From Tannerellaceae bacterium (GTDB lineage: Bacteria > Bacteroidota > Bacteroidia > Bacteroidales > Tannerellaceae): a stretch of 41,485 bases of DNA. Within the stretch, counting starts at the first letter, position 1. Every line of letters starts with the position of its first letter. The stretch lies in the NCBI GenBank assembly GCA_031255855.1, contig JAIRRS010000159.1, positions 1 through 41,485 on the forward strand, read 5' to 3'. This document shows, piece by piece, positions 25,740 to 34,314 of the stretch. The translations under genes were made by a program, and so were the position numbers. The notes below the pieces were generated by a model. It was not told the origin of the DNA. It saw nothing but the letters and a program-made list of their open reading frames with translations, and made no database searches.

Positions 25740-25784
25740 CTCGTAAAACACGTTTCCTGTTGCTGCCGGATTGGTTGGCTCCGG

Positions 25785-27074
25785 CTAAACAACGGGGCGT
25801 TTCCGCTCAATATATATGCTGAATAGCACAACTATCAGAAAGCAAAGAAGCGGGACAATGTATGAATGGTTGATAATGCCCGTTTTGTCGGAAACAAGTC
25901 CTTGCAAAGCAGAGATGACCGCTCCTCCCAATATGGCCATTATATGTCCTGAACCGGCTATCTTAGTATCGTCTCCTAATCCTGTTACTGTCAAACCATA
26001 AATAGTGGGAAACATCAACGACATAAAGAAAGATACCATCATTAGGGATACAACCCCTGCGTAACCATGTGTGAAAATGGTTAATCCGCAACATACCGAA
26101 GCCATAACCGCCGCGAACAACAACAATTTACCCGGACTGAAATATTTCATCAAACCGGTAAAAATAAAACGGGCTCCTATGAACAACATCAATGAAAGCA
26201 TATAATAAGTAGAAGCGGCTTCTTCATTAATGGCAAGTTCGTGCATTGCATACCGGATGGTGAACGACCAAACGGCAATCTGGGCGCCTACATAAAAGAA
26301 TTGGGCTATTACACCGAAGAAATAGTTCTTGTTGGCATATAAACGTTTTAAGGTAGGCGCCAGATTCAACGCGGAGCTGCCATCCGAACCTTTCGGCATT
26401 TTAGTAAATACAATCAGTAGCAATATGACGATTAAAATAAGGGCAACGCCCACATACGGCCCCATCACGGCATTCAGCTCGACAGACTGGATAGCGGTTA
26501 ATTCTTCCACATCCATTTGCGCGCGTTCGGCGGCCGAATAGGAGGCCAAACCCGACAGAATGAAGAATTTGCTTAAGATAACACCTGTAACGGATCCAAT
26601 CGGATTAAACGATTGGGCCAAATTCAAACGACGGGTGGCCGTTTCTTCCGGCCCCATAAGAATAATATAGGGATTGGAGGTGGTTTCCAAAATGGATAAT
26701 CCTCCGGCCAGTATGTAAAGCGATATAAGAAAATGGCCATAGACCATTGTCTGGCTACAAGGGTAAAACAGTAATGCGCCGATTATAAACATCAACAGCC
26801 CCGCAACTATCCCTACCTTATAGGTTGTCTTTTTAATCAGGATAGCGGCCGGCAAAGCCAAACAGAAATAAGAAAAATAAAAAGCTATCTGGATCCACGA
26901 TGTTTGAAAATCGGTCATACTCATTATCTTCCTAAAGGCGGCCAGTAATGTATCTGTCATATTATTAGCCAATCCCCAAGCAAAGAACAACGACGTCAGC
27001 AAAATAAATGGCAAAAAGAACTCTTTAGGCACCAAATAGGTTTTCCCGGAAGTAGATTGTCGGTTTGTCTTCAT
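25785..27074 (-). CDS. fucP: L-fucose:H+ symporter-type sugar MFS permease
   Basis: A 429-residue, 12-helix major facilitator of the FHS family. The N-terminus has LTSLFFAWGLANNMTDTLLA followed by AFRKIM. In FucP the first membrane helix carries a proton-coupling Asp, and the D of NNMTD is in the right place. ILETTSNPYIILMGPEETAT followed by RRLNLAQSFNPIGS is the clearest signature. Relatives import fucose, glucose/galactose or N-acetylglucosamine, so the precise sugar is uncertain. It is a single gene with a good promoter; no fucose catabolic genes are in the window. Confidence 0.88.
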   Translation of the reverse strand: MKTNRQSTSGKTYLVPKEFFLPFILLTSLFFAWGLANNMTDTLLAAFRKIMSMTDFQTSWIQIAFYFSYFCLALPAAILIKKTTYKVGIVAGLLMFIIGALLFYPCSQTMVYGHFLISLYILAGGLSILETTSNPYIILMGPEETATRRLNLAQSFNPIGSVTGVILSKFFILSGLASYSAAERAQMDVEELTAIQSVELNAVMGPYVGVALILIVILLLIVFTKMPKGSDGSSALNLAPTLKRLYANKNYFFGVIAQFFYVGAQIAVWSFTIRYAMHELAINEEAASTYYMLSLMLFIGARFIFTGLMKYFSPGKLLLFAAVMASVCCGLTIFTHGYAGVVSLMMVSFFMSLMFPTIYGLTVTGLGDDTKIAGSGHIMAILGGAVISALQGLVSDKTGIINHSYIVPLLCFLIVVLFSIYIERKRPVV

Positions 27075-27155
27075 TTTATTCTATTTTTATCCAAGCTCCC
27101 GGATTATAGCATTCCCGATTTTTCGTATAATTCACCGTGCATGGTCTTTCTGTCG

Positions 27156-27186
27156 CAAATATAGATAAATCCATAATAATAGCAAA
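27156..27186 (-). promoter_or_regulatory. fucP: fucP promoter
   Basis: On the reverse strand TTTG (27183-27186), a 19-base spacer and TATATTTG (27156-27163) match the Bacteroides consensus in full. The transcript would start near 27149, about 75 bases before the ATG. Confidence 0.75.
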
Positions 27187-27941
27187 TTGTGCCGGCCGTT
27201 TATTCAGGAAAATGAAAGAGTCTGATTTAACCAATTTGTCAATTTAACCCTCATGTGGCTGTCGTATTTGAAGGCCTGTCTGGGGTTTGTCGAAAAAAAG
27301 CGACTCTCGCGAAGTTTAGGATTAACAGTTTGCAAGCGCCGCATATTATATTTCGGCTTTACAATGATAAAATGCGGAATTATATAGTAGAAAGTTTGAA
27401 AAAATAATTGATTTTTCGTCTTTTTGTCAGTTCATTCCCCACCGTCTTTTAACACAAATAAGTGGTTAAAATATGTTCTGATTTACATTTTTATGTCGTA
27501 CAACTTTCATTTGATAGGAATAGTTTAAAATTCATCCAGATGATTTTTGAAAAACAGTTGATATTTTTGAAAAATTATCCAATTGACAACCGGAAATTAC
27601 CTCCATGATTTCTTCAAAACAACCTGATTATTGCAACCATTTATCAAATAACGACGCAAAATTGTCAACAAACATTCTTTAAACTCTCTTTTTTTGTCTT
27701 TTTTTCTCAACTATCATGTTAGCAGAAAACTGCGAAATTTAAAAAAATGACAGCAAATAAGCAATTGTTGCATCAATTTGCAAAAACAGAAACTATTTAT
27801 TTACACCCGTATCGTAAAAACATTTCCGGCAACAAATACAGAAATGAACCAATGCCGACAACGTTGCTTCTCTCGGAGAATAGAGAATCATATTTTTTGT
27901 TAAAATCACCTTTATTACACTGCCGAGTACGAGAATAAACT

Positions 27942-27949
27942 ACCTTTGC
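27942..27949 (+). promoter_or_regulatory. Candidate -7 element for the four-gene surface cassette
   Basis: TACCTTTG is an exact TAnnTTTG. The start would be near 27956, leaving a leader of about 225 bases that contains the tandem repeat. No convincing -33 box is present, which may mean an activator is needed. Confidence 0.5.
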
Positions 27950-27968
27950 ATTTGAATTAAAAAAAAAA

Positions 27969-28050
27969 GAATAAGACGAGCTGTATTTTTTAAAAAAATA
28001 AGATTTACTGTATTTTTTAAAAGAATAAGACTAGCTGTGTTTCCCAAAAA
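27969..28050. repeat. 27-base tandem repeat, three copies, in the cassette leader
   Basis: Units begin at 27969, 27996 and 28023, an exact 27-base period. The shared pattern is (G/A)AATAAGA, then ACTGT or AGCTGT, then a T run and an A run. The third copy has TTTCCC in place of the T run. The repeat lies just after the predicted transcript start, so it would be in the untranslated RNA. Confidence 0.75.
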
Positions 28051-28179
28051 CCAAATCCGTTGTATTTAGATTTAATGACATCTCTCCGGTTATTAGGATT
28101 GTAACAAATCCTGATTTTAGGATGGGTATTGATTTAAACACCTCATACAAAAACATTAACTAAACCATTGATTGCATTT

Positions 28180-29400
28180 ATGAACAGAAAAATTAGACAC
28201 GAAAACAAACCGAAATTGAAGGCAGGAAGATATTGCCTATTCTTGTTGTTTTTCATTTTTCCCATACTAAACGGGGTACAGGCGCAAATGACCATCGGCA
28301 GCAGTAATCCGCCGGCCGAGGGGGTGCTTTTAGACCTGAAACAGAACGAGGATTCCGGAGGAGGAACAACAAGCAGGAAAGGGGTTTTGTTTCCCCGCGT
28401 AGCGCTTACCGGCCTGGATTCGTTGGAACCACTGGTAACAAATGCCAGCTCGGCGGAAAAATCGTCCCATAAAGGTACTGTCGTTTATAACATGACTGTA
28501 TCCCCGCAAAATAATTTGAGAGAGGAATTTTATTTCTGGAATGGAAACAAATGGATGCTGTGCGCGGAAGAAGAAACAGACGTCTGGAAAATCACCGGAA
28601 GCGCCGGGACAAATCCTGCCACAAACTACCTGGGAACTTCCGACAACCAGCCTTTGGTTTTGAAAGCCAACAATCATGAAGGCTTGCGTATTTCCACCAA
28701 TGGAGAGCTTTATATAGCCAATGCTGATGAACTTACTAATTCCAAGATACTGGTCAAGGATCCGCAAGGGAAAGTCGGAGTGGCTGCCGCAATACCCGCC
28801 AGGGTATTGCTCATGCTGTCTACAGACAAACAAGAATATGCGCCCAACTCTCCAGAGAGTACGAAGTTTAATCTATCAGGTTTGGATAATTCAATTGCTG
28901 TTACATGGAAAGCTAGCGATAAAAAGACGAATAATATTGTCGAGGATGATATATTTTCATCAAGTGGTACGATTGAGGAATTTACGATTAATCTGGATGG
29001 CACCTATGAATTGAGCGGATTTATATTGTATATGCCAAGCAGTACTTATTCTATTAATAATACATCCAGCGCGTCTGCTTTGGCTGATATCCTCGAGAAG
29101 GGCCGTTACACAGGGGTGAATGCTGCCATCCAGCTTAAACATTTGAATAGAGCGGTATGGGATAATATTGTTGCTGCCCGGCAAGTATGGGTAGCGGGCG
29201 CACTGGAAGGAACCGCAAACACGGTTCTCATACCTCCTACCGCGGTATCTCTTAGAAAAGGAGACCGGATACGAATGGTTTTTTACCATCCGTCCATAGG
29301 CTGGGGCTTGCCTCATGGAGCCAATGGAAAATGGGGAATAACGGATATAATGGGTAGCAACGATATGAAAAAAGGATTAAAAATCGTAGCGATTAATTAA
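28180..29400 (+). CDS. Secreted protein, paralogue 1 of 3, with constant N-terminal half and C1q/TNF-like C-terminal half
   Basis: A 406-residue secreted protein. Residues 1-35 are a signal peptide with an unusually long basic n-region (NRKIRHENKPKLKAGR), a hydrophobic core and cleavage at VQA-Q. Residues 36-200 contain IGSSNPPAEGVLLDLK, GVLFPRVALTGLDSL, YFWNGNKW and LGTSDNQPLVLKANNHEGLR (151-170). This last motif is the GTxDNxPLVxKxN element found in Bacteroidota surface and tail-fibre-like proteins. Residues about 205-406 read as a beta-sandwich (DGTYELSGFILY, VNAAIQLK, KGDRIRMVFYHP), which I compare with C1q/TNF domains; this fold is inferred. The frame opens at TTG 28168, but ATG 28180 aligns with the starts of its two paralogues. 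No enzyme motif or T9SS tail is seen. A ligand-binding or adhesive role is plausible. Confidence 0.8.
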   Translation: MNRKIRHENKPKLKAGRYCLFLLFFIFPILNGVQAQMTIGSSNPPAEGVLLDLKQNEDSGGGTTSRKGVLFPRVALTGLDSLEPLVTNASSAEKSSHKGTVVYNMTVSPQNNLREEFYFWNGNKWMLCAEEETDVWKITGSAGTNPATNYLGTSDNQPLVLKANNHEGLRISTNGELYIANADELTNSKILVKDPQGKVGVAAAIPARVLLMLSTDKQEYAPNSPESTKFNLSGLDNSIAVTWKASDKKTNNIVEDDIFSSSGTIEEFTINLDGTYELSGFILYMPSSTYSINNTSSASALADILEKGRYTGVNAAIQLKHLNRAVWDNIVAARQVWVAGALEGTANTVLIPPTAVSLRKGDRIRMVFYHPSIGWGLPHGANGKWGITDIMGSNDMKKGLKIVAIN

Positions 29401-29462
29401 CACGGGGTTTATGGGTTTAAACAACCCTATGTAAAATATCAACTAAACTTTCGACTAAACTT

Positions 29463-30671
29463 ATGAAAAGAAAAATCAGACACGAAAACAGAGCGAAGTT
29501 GAAGGCTGGAAAATACAGCCTATTCTTGCTGTTTTTTAGTTTTTCCATACTAAACGGACTACAAGCGCAAGTAACCATCGGCAGCAGCAATATTCCGCCG
29601 GCCGAGGGGGTGCTTTTAGACCTGAAAGAACACGAAGCCGACAACGATGGAGCAACCTCCAACAAAGGGGTTTTGTTCCCCCGCGTAGCGCTTACCGGCC
29701 TGGATTCGCTGGATCCGTTGGTAAAAGACGCCATCCCGGCAGAGAAAATTAAACACAGGGGGACTGTTGTTTACAACATGACCGTATCCCCGCAAAATAA
29801 TTTGAGAGAGGGATTTTATTATTGGAACGGGAATAAATGGGTGTTTGCGCAAGACGACACAGACGCCTGGAACACGACAGGAAACGCCGGGACAAATCCT
29901 GCCACAAACTACCTGGGGACTTCCGACAACCAGCCGCTTGTTTTGAAAGCCAACAAACAAGAGGGCTTGCGCATTTCTACCAATGGAGAGCTTTATATTG
30001 CCGACGCCAAGGAAATTGCCGACGCCAAGGTGTTGGTTAGAGACAATCAGGGAAAAGTGGGACTGGCTGGTGTAATTCCCGCCAAGGTAATGCTCATACA
30101 GTCTGAAGACATACAGGAATATAGTGTTGCCCAAGCGCCTAATTTTAACCAAGGAGGTACAGAGAATGCAATTGTTGTTACATGGAAGGCGGCCGATCTG
30201 GTAATGAATAATGCCGTTGACGATGAGATACGTTCATCAGTAGGCACTTTTGAAGAATTTACAGTTAAAGAGGACGGTATCTATGAATTGAGTGGATTTA
30301 TATTGTATGACCCTTGCTGTCGTTTGCCTTCAGTCAATACAACTAATTTGAAAACGGCTGTTGATTCCATCAAAAGCGCTCGCGCAGCGGTAAATGTTGC
30401 TATCCAACTTAAAAAAACAGGTGAGACAAAATGGAATAATATTGCCGCTGCCCGGCAAATATGGGCGATGAGGGCAGTTGGATATGTCATAAGCCAGGTT
30501 ACCATACCTCCTACCGCAAAACCGCTTGAGGCAGGAGACAAGCTACGAATGGTTTTCTACCGTCCAACCGCCGGTTGGGGTCTGCCTCATGGAGGAGCGG
30601 ATTCGTTTGGAATATCTTCTGCATACGGCTTAGATGTGAAAAAAGGATTGAAAATCACAATCATTAATTAA
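29463..30671 (+). CDS. Secreted protein, paralogue 2 of 3
   Basis: A 402-residue sister of the preceding protein. The signal peptide is KRKIRHENRAKLKAGK plus a hydrophobic core ending LQA-Q. The next 165 residues are nearly the same as in paralogue 1, including TVVYNMTVSPQNNLRE and TNYLGTSDNQPLVLKAN. From about residue 205 the sequence diverges strongly, but the same landmarks remain: DGIYELSGFILY, VNVAIQLK, IPPTAKPLEAGDKLRMVFYR and GWGLPHGG. This copy has a unique Cys pair (DPCCRLP) in the variable half. It begins 62 bases after paralogue 1, and the spacer also resembles the spacer before paralogue 3 (both start with a CGGGGTT block), so the duplicated unit included it. Confidence 0.8.
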   Translation: MKRKIRHENRAKLKAGKYSLFLLFFSFSILNGLQAQVTIGSSNIPPAEGVLLDLKEHEADNDGATSNKGVLFPRVALTGLDSLDPLVKDAIPAEKIKHRGTVVYNMTVSPQNNLREGFYYWNGNKWVFAQDDTDAWNTTGNAGTNPATNYLGTSDNQPLVLKANKQEGLRISTNGELYIADAKEIADAKVLVRDNQGKVGLAGVIPAKVMLIQSEDIQEYSVAQAPNFNQGGTENAIVVTWKAADLVMNNAVDDEIRSSVGTFEEFTVKEDGIYELSGFILYDPCCRLPSVNTTNLKTAVDSIKSARAAVNVAIQLKKTGETKWNNIAAARQIWAMRAVGYVISQVTIPPTAKPLEAGDKLRMVFYRPTAGWGLPHGGADSFGISSAYGLDVKKGLKITIIN

Positions 30672-30723
30672 CGCGGGGTTGTTTATTGATTTAAACGATC
30701 CATCAACAATATTGATTCATCTT

Positions 30724-31938
30724 ATGAAAAGGAACATTATACACAAAAACAAAGTGACGTTGAAGGCAAGAAAATACAGCCTATTCCTGCTGTTTTTCAG
30801 TTTTTCCATACTAAACGGGTTACAGGCGCAAGTAACCATCGGCAGCGACCTCCCGCCGGCCGAGGGTGTGCTATTGGATCTGAAAGAAAACGAGGCTAAC
30901 GAAAGAGGAGCAACAAGCGACAAAGGAATTTTGTTTCCCCGCGTAGAACTTACCAGTCTGACTTCACTGGAACTGTTAACAAATAGCGCCGGCCCGATGG
31001 ATAAATCGACCTATAGGGGTACGCTTGTTTACAACATTGCCGTATCCCCGGAAAAGAATTTGAGAGAAGGGCTTTATTATTGGAACGGGGATATGTGGGT
31101 GTCTACACAAGACGACACAGACGCCTGGAAAAAGATAGGAAACGCCGGGACAGATTCCACCAAAAACTTTCTGGGAACTTCCGATAACAAGTCCTTGGCG
31201 CTGAAAGCCAACAATCAAGAGGGGTTGCGCATTTCACCCGAAGGAGAGCTTTATATCGCTAATGCCGAAGAACTTCCCAATTCCAAGGTGCTGGTGAGGA
31301 ACAATCAGGGGAAAGTAGGGCTACTATCGGCAACTGACATAGTCCCCATGTTAATGTTTATACAGTCTGGAGAGGAACAGCTATATGGAGCTGGCGACAT
31401 GGCTAGTTTTAACCAAGGAGGAGCGGCCAATGCGCGCGTTGTTACATGGAAGGCTGCCGATATAATAACGAATAATGTAGTTGATTACACACTCATTCAG
31501 AATAAATCTATCTTTGAAGAATTTACGATTCTACAGAATGGCGTCTATGAATTGAGTGGATTTATATTGTATCAACCTAACAGCATACTTACTATCAATA
31601 CGGTGGATTACAAGAAAACCATCGTTGATATCAAAGCAGCTTACGCAGGGGTGAATGTTGCCATCCAACTTAAGAAAGGCGATGGGATGCCATGGGAAAA
31701 TATTTCTGTTGCCCGGCAAATATGGACATTGGCAGTCAGTGGAGCCACAAACACCGTTATTGTACCTCCTATCACAAGGCATTTTAACGCCGGCGACAAG
31801 CTACGAATGATTTTCTACCGTCCAACCGCCAATTTCGGCCTGCCTCATGGGGGAGGTGGAAATGATGGAAAGTTTGGAATATTTCCGGCAGATGGTTTAG
31901 ATATAGAAAAAGGACTAAAAATCGAACTTGTCAATTAG
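30724..31938 (+). CDS. Secreted protein, paralogue 3 of 3
   Basis: A 404-residue member of the same set. The signal peptide is KRNIIHKNKVTLKARK with the same core. The N-terminal half is somewhat more diverged (FPRVELTSLTSLELL, SPEKNLREGLYYWNGDMW, NFLGTSDNKSLALKANNQEG), so it probably split off earlier than copies 1 and 2. The C-terminal half keeps NGVYELSGFILY, VNVAIQLK, GDKLRMIFYRP and FGLPHGGG. The frame opens at TTG 30679, but ATG 30724 aligns with the paralogues. The three copies and the beta-helix lipoprotein 70 bases downstream are all forward and closely spaced, so cotranscription is likely. Confidence 0.8.
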   Translation: MKRNIIHKNKVTLKARKYSLFLLFFSFSILNGLQAQVTIGSDLPPAEGVLLDLKENEANERGATSDKGILFPRVELTSLTSLELLTNSAGPMDKSTYRGTLVYNIAVSPEKNLREGLYYWNGDMWVSTQDDTDAWKKIGNAGTDSTKNFLGTSDNKSLALKANNQEGLRISPEGELYIANAEELPNSKVLVRNNQGKVGLLSATDIVPMLMFIQSGEEQLYGAGDMASFNQGGAANARVVTWKAADIITNNVVDYTLIQNKSIFEEFTILQNGVYELSGFILYQPNSILTINTVDYKKTIVDIKAAYAGVNVAIQLKKGDGMPWENISVARQIWTLAVSGATNTVIVPPITRHFNAGDKLRMIFYRPTANFGLPHGGGGNDGKFGIFPADGLDIEKGLKIELVN

Positions 31939-32008
31939 CCCCATAATTTCCTGGGATATACCACAAGGTGGAAAGCAACAACAGCGTTGATTACCTATAT
32001 ATACTATC

Positions 32009-34240
32009 ATGAAACATCTACCATTATTCTTTTTTGCCGCCGTTTTCGCTTCTTGTGTCGTAAACGAAGATATAAGTGACCAACCTCGGGCCGACTTCCC
32101 CGACGGCTTGTTCACAATCCCCTCCCCTATCCCCCATCCAGGGAATGCCGACGAATATTTTTTCAACTACCGCCTTGTCCATTTCGCGCCCGGTACGGAA
32201 CCGTTCATCAAGGAAACGTTTGGCGAGGCGTTGATGTTTGAAGATCCCGGCTTTTGGGAACATGCTTCCTACACGTCGTGCGTCGTGGGCTTCACGACCA
32301 ACCTTCCGGCGATCTCTATCGTAGAATACGGCGAAACCGCCGACTACGGACAATTCACCACGCAGTCAGAGTCGTACTACTACCAGCACCTACATTACAT
32401 AAGGGAACTGGAACCGGGCAAGACGTACCACTACCGCTACCTTGTGCAAGACCACGACGGGTCTGTTATCGCTTCCGCCGACCATACCTTCACCACCCAG
32501 GAGTTTACCGACGACATCATCCGCATCCCCGACGACATGGAGGGCGACGCACCCTATACCCTGACGCTGGGTGATCGCAAATATGTGCTCACGCGCGACC
32601 TGACAGTCCCCACCCTGGCCATCAACATCAAGACGCACAACGTGGAACTCGACCTCGACGGGCACACGATCGTATACGACGACGGACGGCCAAAGGTTGT
32701 CGGCGCGGCATGGAACGATTATGCCTACAACGAAGAGGCTACCTTCGGTATCCGTGCCGGACTGTGGAACTTCACCAACTTCAAGATATTCAACGGCACG
32801 ATTCGGCAGGGTCGCAACGGCGGGACAGGGTTCATAGGCACGGGCTTCACGCCCCTTTTCCTGAACCACATGGGAGCGACATATAACGAAGTGGCCGGCG
32901 TGACAGTGGACTACTACGGCGACAGCGTGGGCGGAATGGTGACCGGCGACGGGTATATCCACCACAATGTGCTGTACGACCGCGGCACAGTGATCGACGA
33001 CCGTCACATGGCCATACGCGCCCTCTCGGCAGGGAAGAACGAAAACAATGTCATTGCCTACAACTCCCTGCGGCGCTTCCGGCACCGCGGTATCGACGGC
33101 AACGGCAGGACAGAACATAACGAACTCTATTCCGACAGCTTCGACACAAACAGCTTCGCCCTCGGGGCAGGCAACAACACCCAACTGGCAAACAACAAAA
33201 TATTCGGCATGGGATACAACCCGATAGGTATCGGCTGGGGCAACAACCTCCTGGTAAAAAACAATTTCATCTACATGCATGGATTCGCCCCAACCAGGCG
33301 CAGCGAGGAGTACGGCCGCAATTCGGCAGTGGCCGGCATGCGCGTGACCAATTACGACGGGAGTCCCTACGAAAACATGCTCTTCGAAGACAACGTCATC
33401 GTACTAAAGGCCGAAGACGGTTGCACAGGCGCGCGCGGTATCTGGACTACCAACAGTGTATACGATAAGAACATCGCCTACCGCCGCAATACCGTGAAAG
33501 TGGAAGCCATGCCGGGCAATTGCAGCAATCCCGAAGACGGCGCCATGGTTGCCGAAAATCCCTGGCCCTATTACAATGGCGATGTGAACAACGCCCTGGC
33601 CGCCGTCACCTTCAGCGGCAGCACCGTCAACCTTGAAGGCGACATACTGGCCGATCCGGTCATTTTTGAAGACAACCGCCTAATCGGCAACGTCAACCTC
33701 CTTGTCATCGGTGAAGGTTATGGCATCTGCAACAGTGTATGGATGTACCGAACCCAATTGGAGAAGATTGAACACGACAGCGAGTTTTTCCGCCCCGTCC
33801 GCCTCGGCTTCTGGTACTGGGATACATGGAACAACCGGATGGTGGATACCGAATATGTCGGCTTCGGAACCAACGAGGCCACGCCCTTCTTCTTCGGTGG
33901 CAACGGACGAATGGAGATGTTTTACGGGGAGAGCAAAACCCTGCTGTTTAAAGACGGCAACGGATTGCCCCTTGCCAACAAAACCGTCACGCTGACCATA
34001 CCGGGAGACGGCCATACACAGTCTTTCCGTACCGACAACAACGGTAAAGCTTCTTTCGACCTCCTGTCGGTCAGATATTACAAGTTTGGTAACAGTCAGG
34101 AACACGGAGGCATAGCAGGCACGCCTTCACGTACAGACTACCATCAGTATATCTTCAGCATCCCGGGATACGAACGCCACAGCGTCACCGCCCCCGACCT
34201 GAAAGCCAAAGACAACATCACCTTACTCCCAACCCGGTAA
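32009..34240 (+). CDS. Surface lipoprotein with fibronectin-like domain and right-handed beta-helix
   Basis: A 743-residue lipoprotein. The signal peptide ends in a lipobox at Cys16 (VFASC), followed by VVNEDISDQ, acidic residues that fit surface export in Bacteroidota. Residues about 90-170 look like a fibronectin-III/phosphatase-N-like domain (SIVEYGETADYGQF and HYIRELEPGKTYHYRYLVQD). Residues about 190-500 form a right-handed parallel beta-helix with many asparagine turns (NVELDLDGHTIVYDDG, NNTQLANNKIFGMG, NNLLVKNNFIYMHG). The last 120 residues resemble a carboxypeptidase-regulatory-like domain (GNGLPLANKTVTLTIPGDG). Beta-helices of this type bind or cleave polysaccharides; I see no assignable catalytic triad. 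Base composition is clearly richer in G+C than its neighbours (sampled 60-base rows of 57-63%, against 32% in a row of paralogue 3). Confidence 0.85.
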   Translation: MKHLPLFFFAAVFASCVVNEDISDQPRADFPDGLFTIPSPIPHPGNADEYFFNYRLVHFAPGTEPFIKETFGEALMFEDPGFWEHASYTSCVVGFTTNLPAISIVEYGETADYGQFTTQSESYYYQHLHYIRELEPGKTYHYRYLVQDHDGSVIASADHTFTTQEFTDDIIRIPDDMEGDAPYTLTLGDRKYVLTRDLTVPTLAINIKTHNVELDLDGHTIVYDDGRPKVVGAAWNDYAYNEEATFGIRAGLWNFTNFKIFNGTIRQGRNGGTGFIGTGFTPLFLNHMGATYNEVAGVTVDYYGDSVGGMVTGDGYIHHNVLYDRGTVIDDRHMAIRALSAGKNENNVIAYNSLRRFRHRGIDGNGRTEHNELYSDSFDTNSFALGAGNNTQLANNKIFGMGYNPIGIGWGNNLLVKNNFIYMHGFAPTRRSEEYGRNSAVAGMRVTNYDGSPYENMLFEDNVIVLKAEDGCTGARGIWTTNSVYDKNIAYRRNTVKVEAMPGNCSNPEDGAMVAENPWPYYNGDVNNALAAVTFSGSTVNLEGDILADPVIFEDNRLIGNVNLLVIGEGYGICNSVWMYRTQLEKIEHDSEFFRPVRLGFWYWDTWNNRMVDTEYVGFGTNEATPFFFGGNGRMEMFYGESKTLLFKDGNGLPLANKTVTLTIPGDGHTQSFRTDNNGKASFDLLSVRYYKFGNSQEHGGIAGTPSRTDYHQYIFSIPGYERHSVTAPDLKAKDNITLLPTR

Positions 34241-34266
34241 ATTAGTTTTAATCGATTCATTCGTGG

Positions 34267-34304
34267 GACTGTCCGGAAACAAAACAAATTGTTTCCGGAT
34301 AGTC
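34267..34304. terminator. Bidirectional terminator between the lipoprotein and susD genes
   Basis: A 15-base-pair stem (GACTGTCCGGAAACA with TGTTTCCGGATAGTC, one G-T pair) and an 8-base loop sit between two converging genes. Flanking sequence is T-rich on the forward side and AT-rich on the other, so it should serve both transcripts. Confidence 0.8.
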
Positions 34305-34314
34305 TGTTTAGTTA

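Larger units (their letters stand above)
25456..25784. other. Intergenic stretch with hairpins, no gene
   Basis: Two GTGG/CCAC hairpins directly follow the kinase gene. An imperfect -7 element, TACATTTA (25640-25647), and a terminator (25702-25739) lie further on and could delimit a transcript of about 85 bases. A hairpin, AATAAC/GTTATT, falls between them. No coding region is supported. Confidence 0.45.
27187..28179. other. Long AT-rich gene-free region before the triplicated cassette
   Basis: About one kilobase without a supported gene. It holds scattered poly-A/T runs, a 6-base inverted pair CCGCAT/ATGCGG (27339-27377), an open frame of 63 codons (27747-27938) that resembles nothing I know, a -7 element (27942-27949) and a 27-base tandem repeat (27969-28050). 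A small hairpin, AGGATT/AATCCT, lies near 28098-28115. Most of the last 230 bases would be the 5' leader of the first paralogue. Confidence 0.5.

Noticed and set aside
27747..27938. Forward open frame of 63 codons in the long gene-free region
   Set aside because: No similarity I can recognise, no signal or domain, and it ends right before a promoter element; too weak to call a gene.
32390..33280. Reverse open frame of 296 codons
   Set aside because: Antisense to the GC-rich beta-helix gene, where high G+C suppresses stop codons; valine/histidine-rich sequence with no domain.
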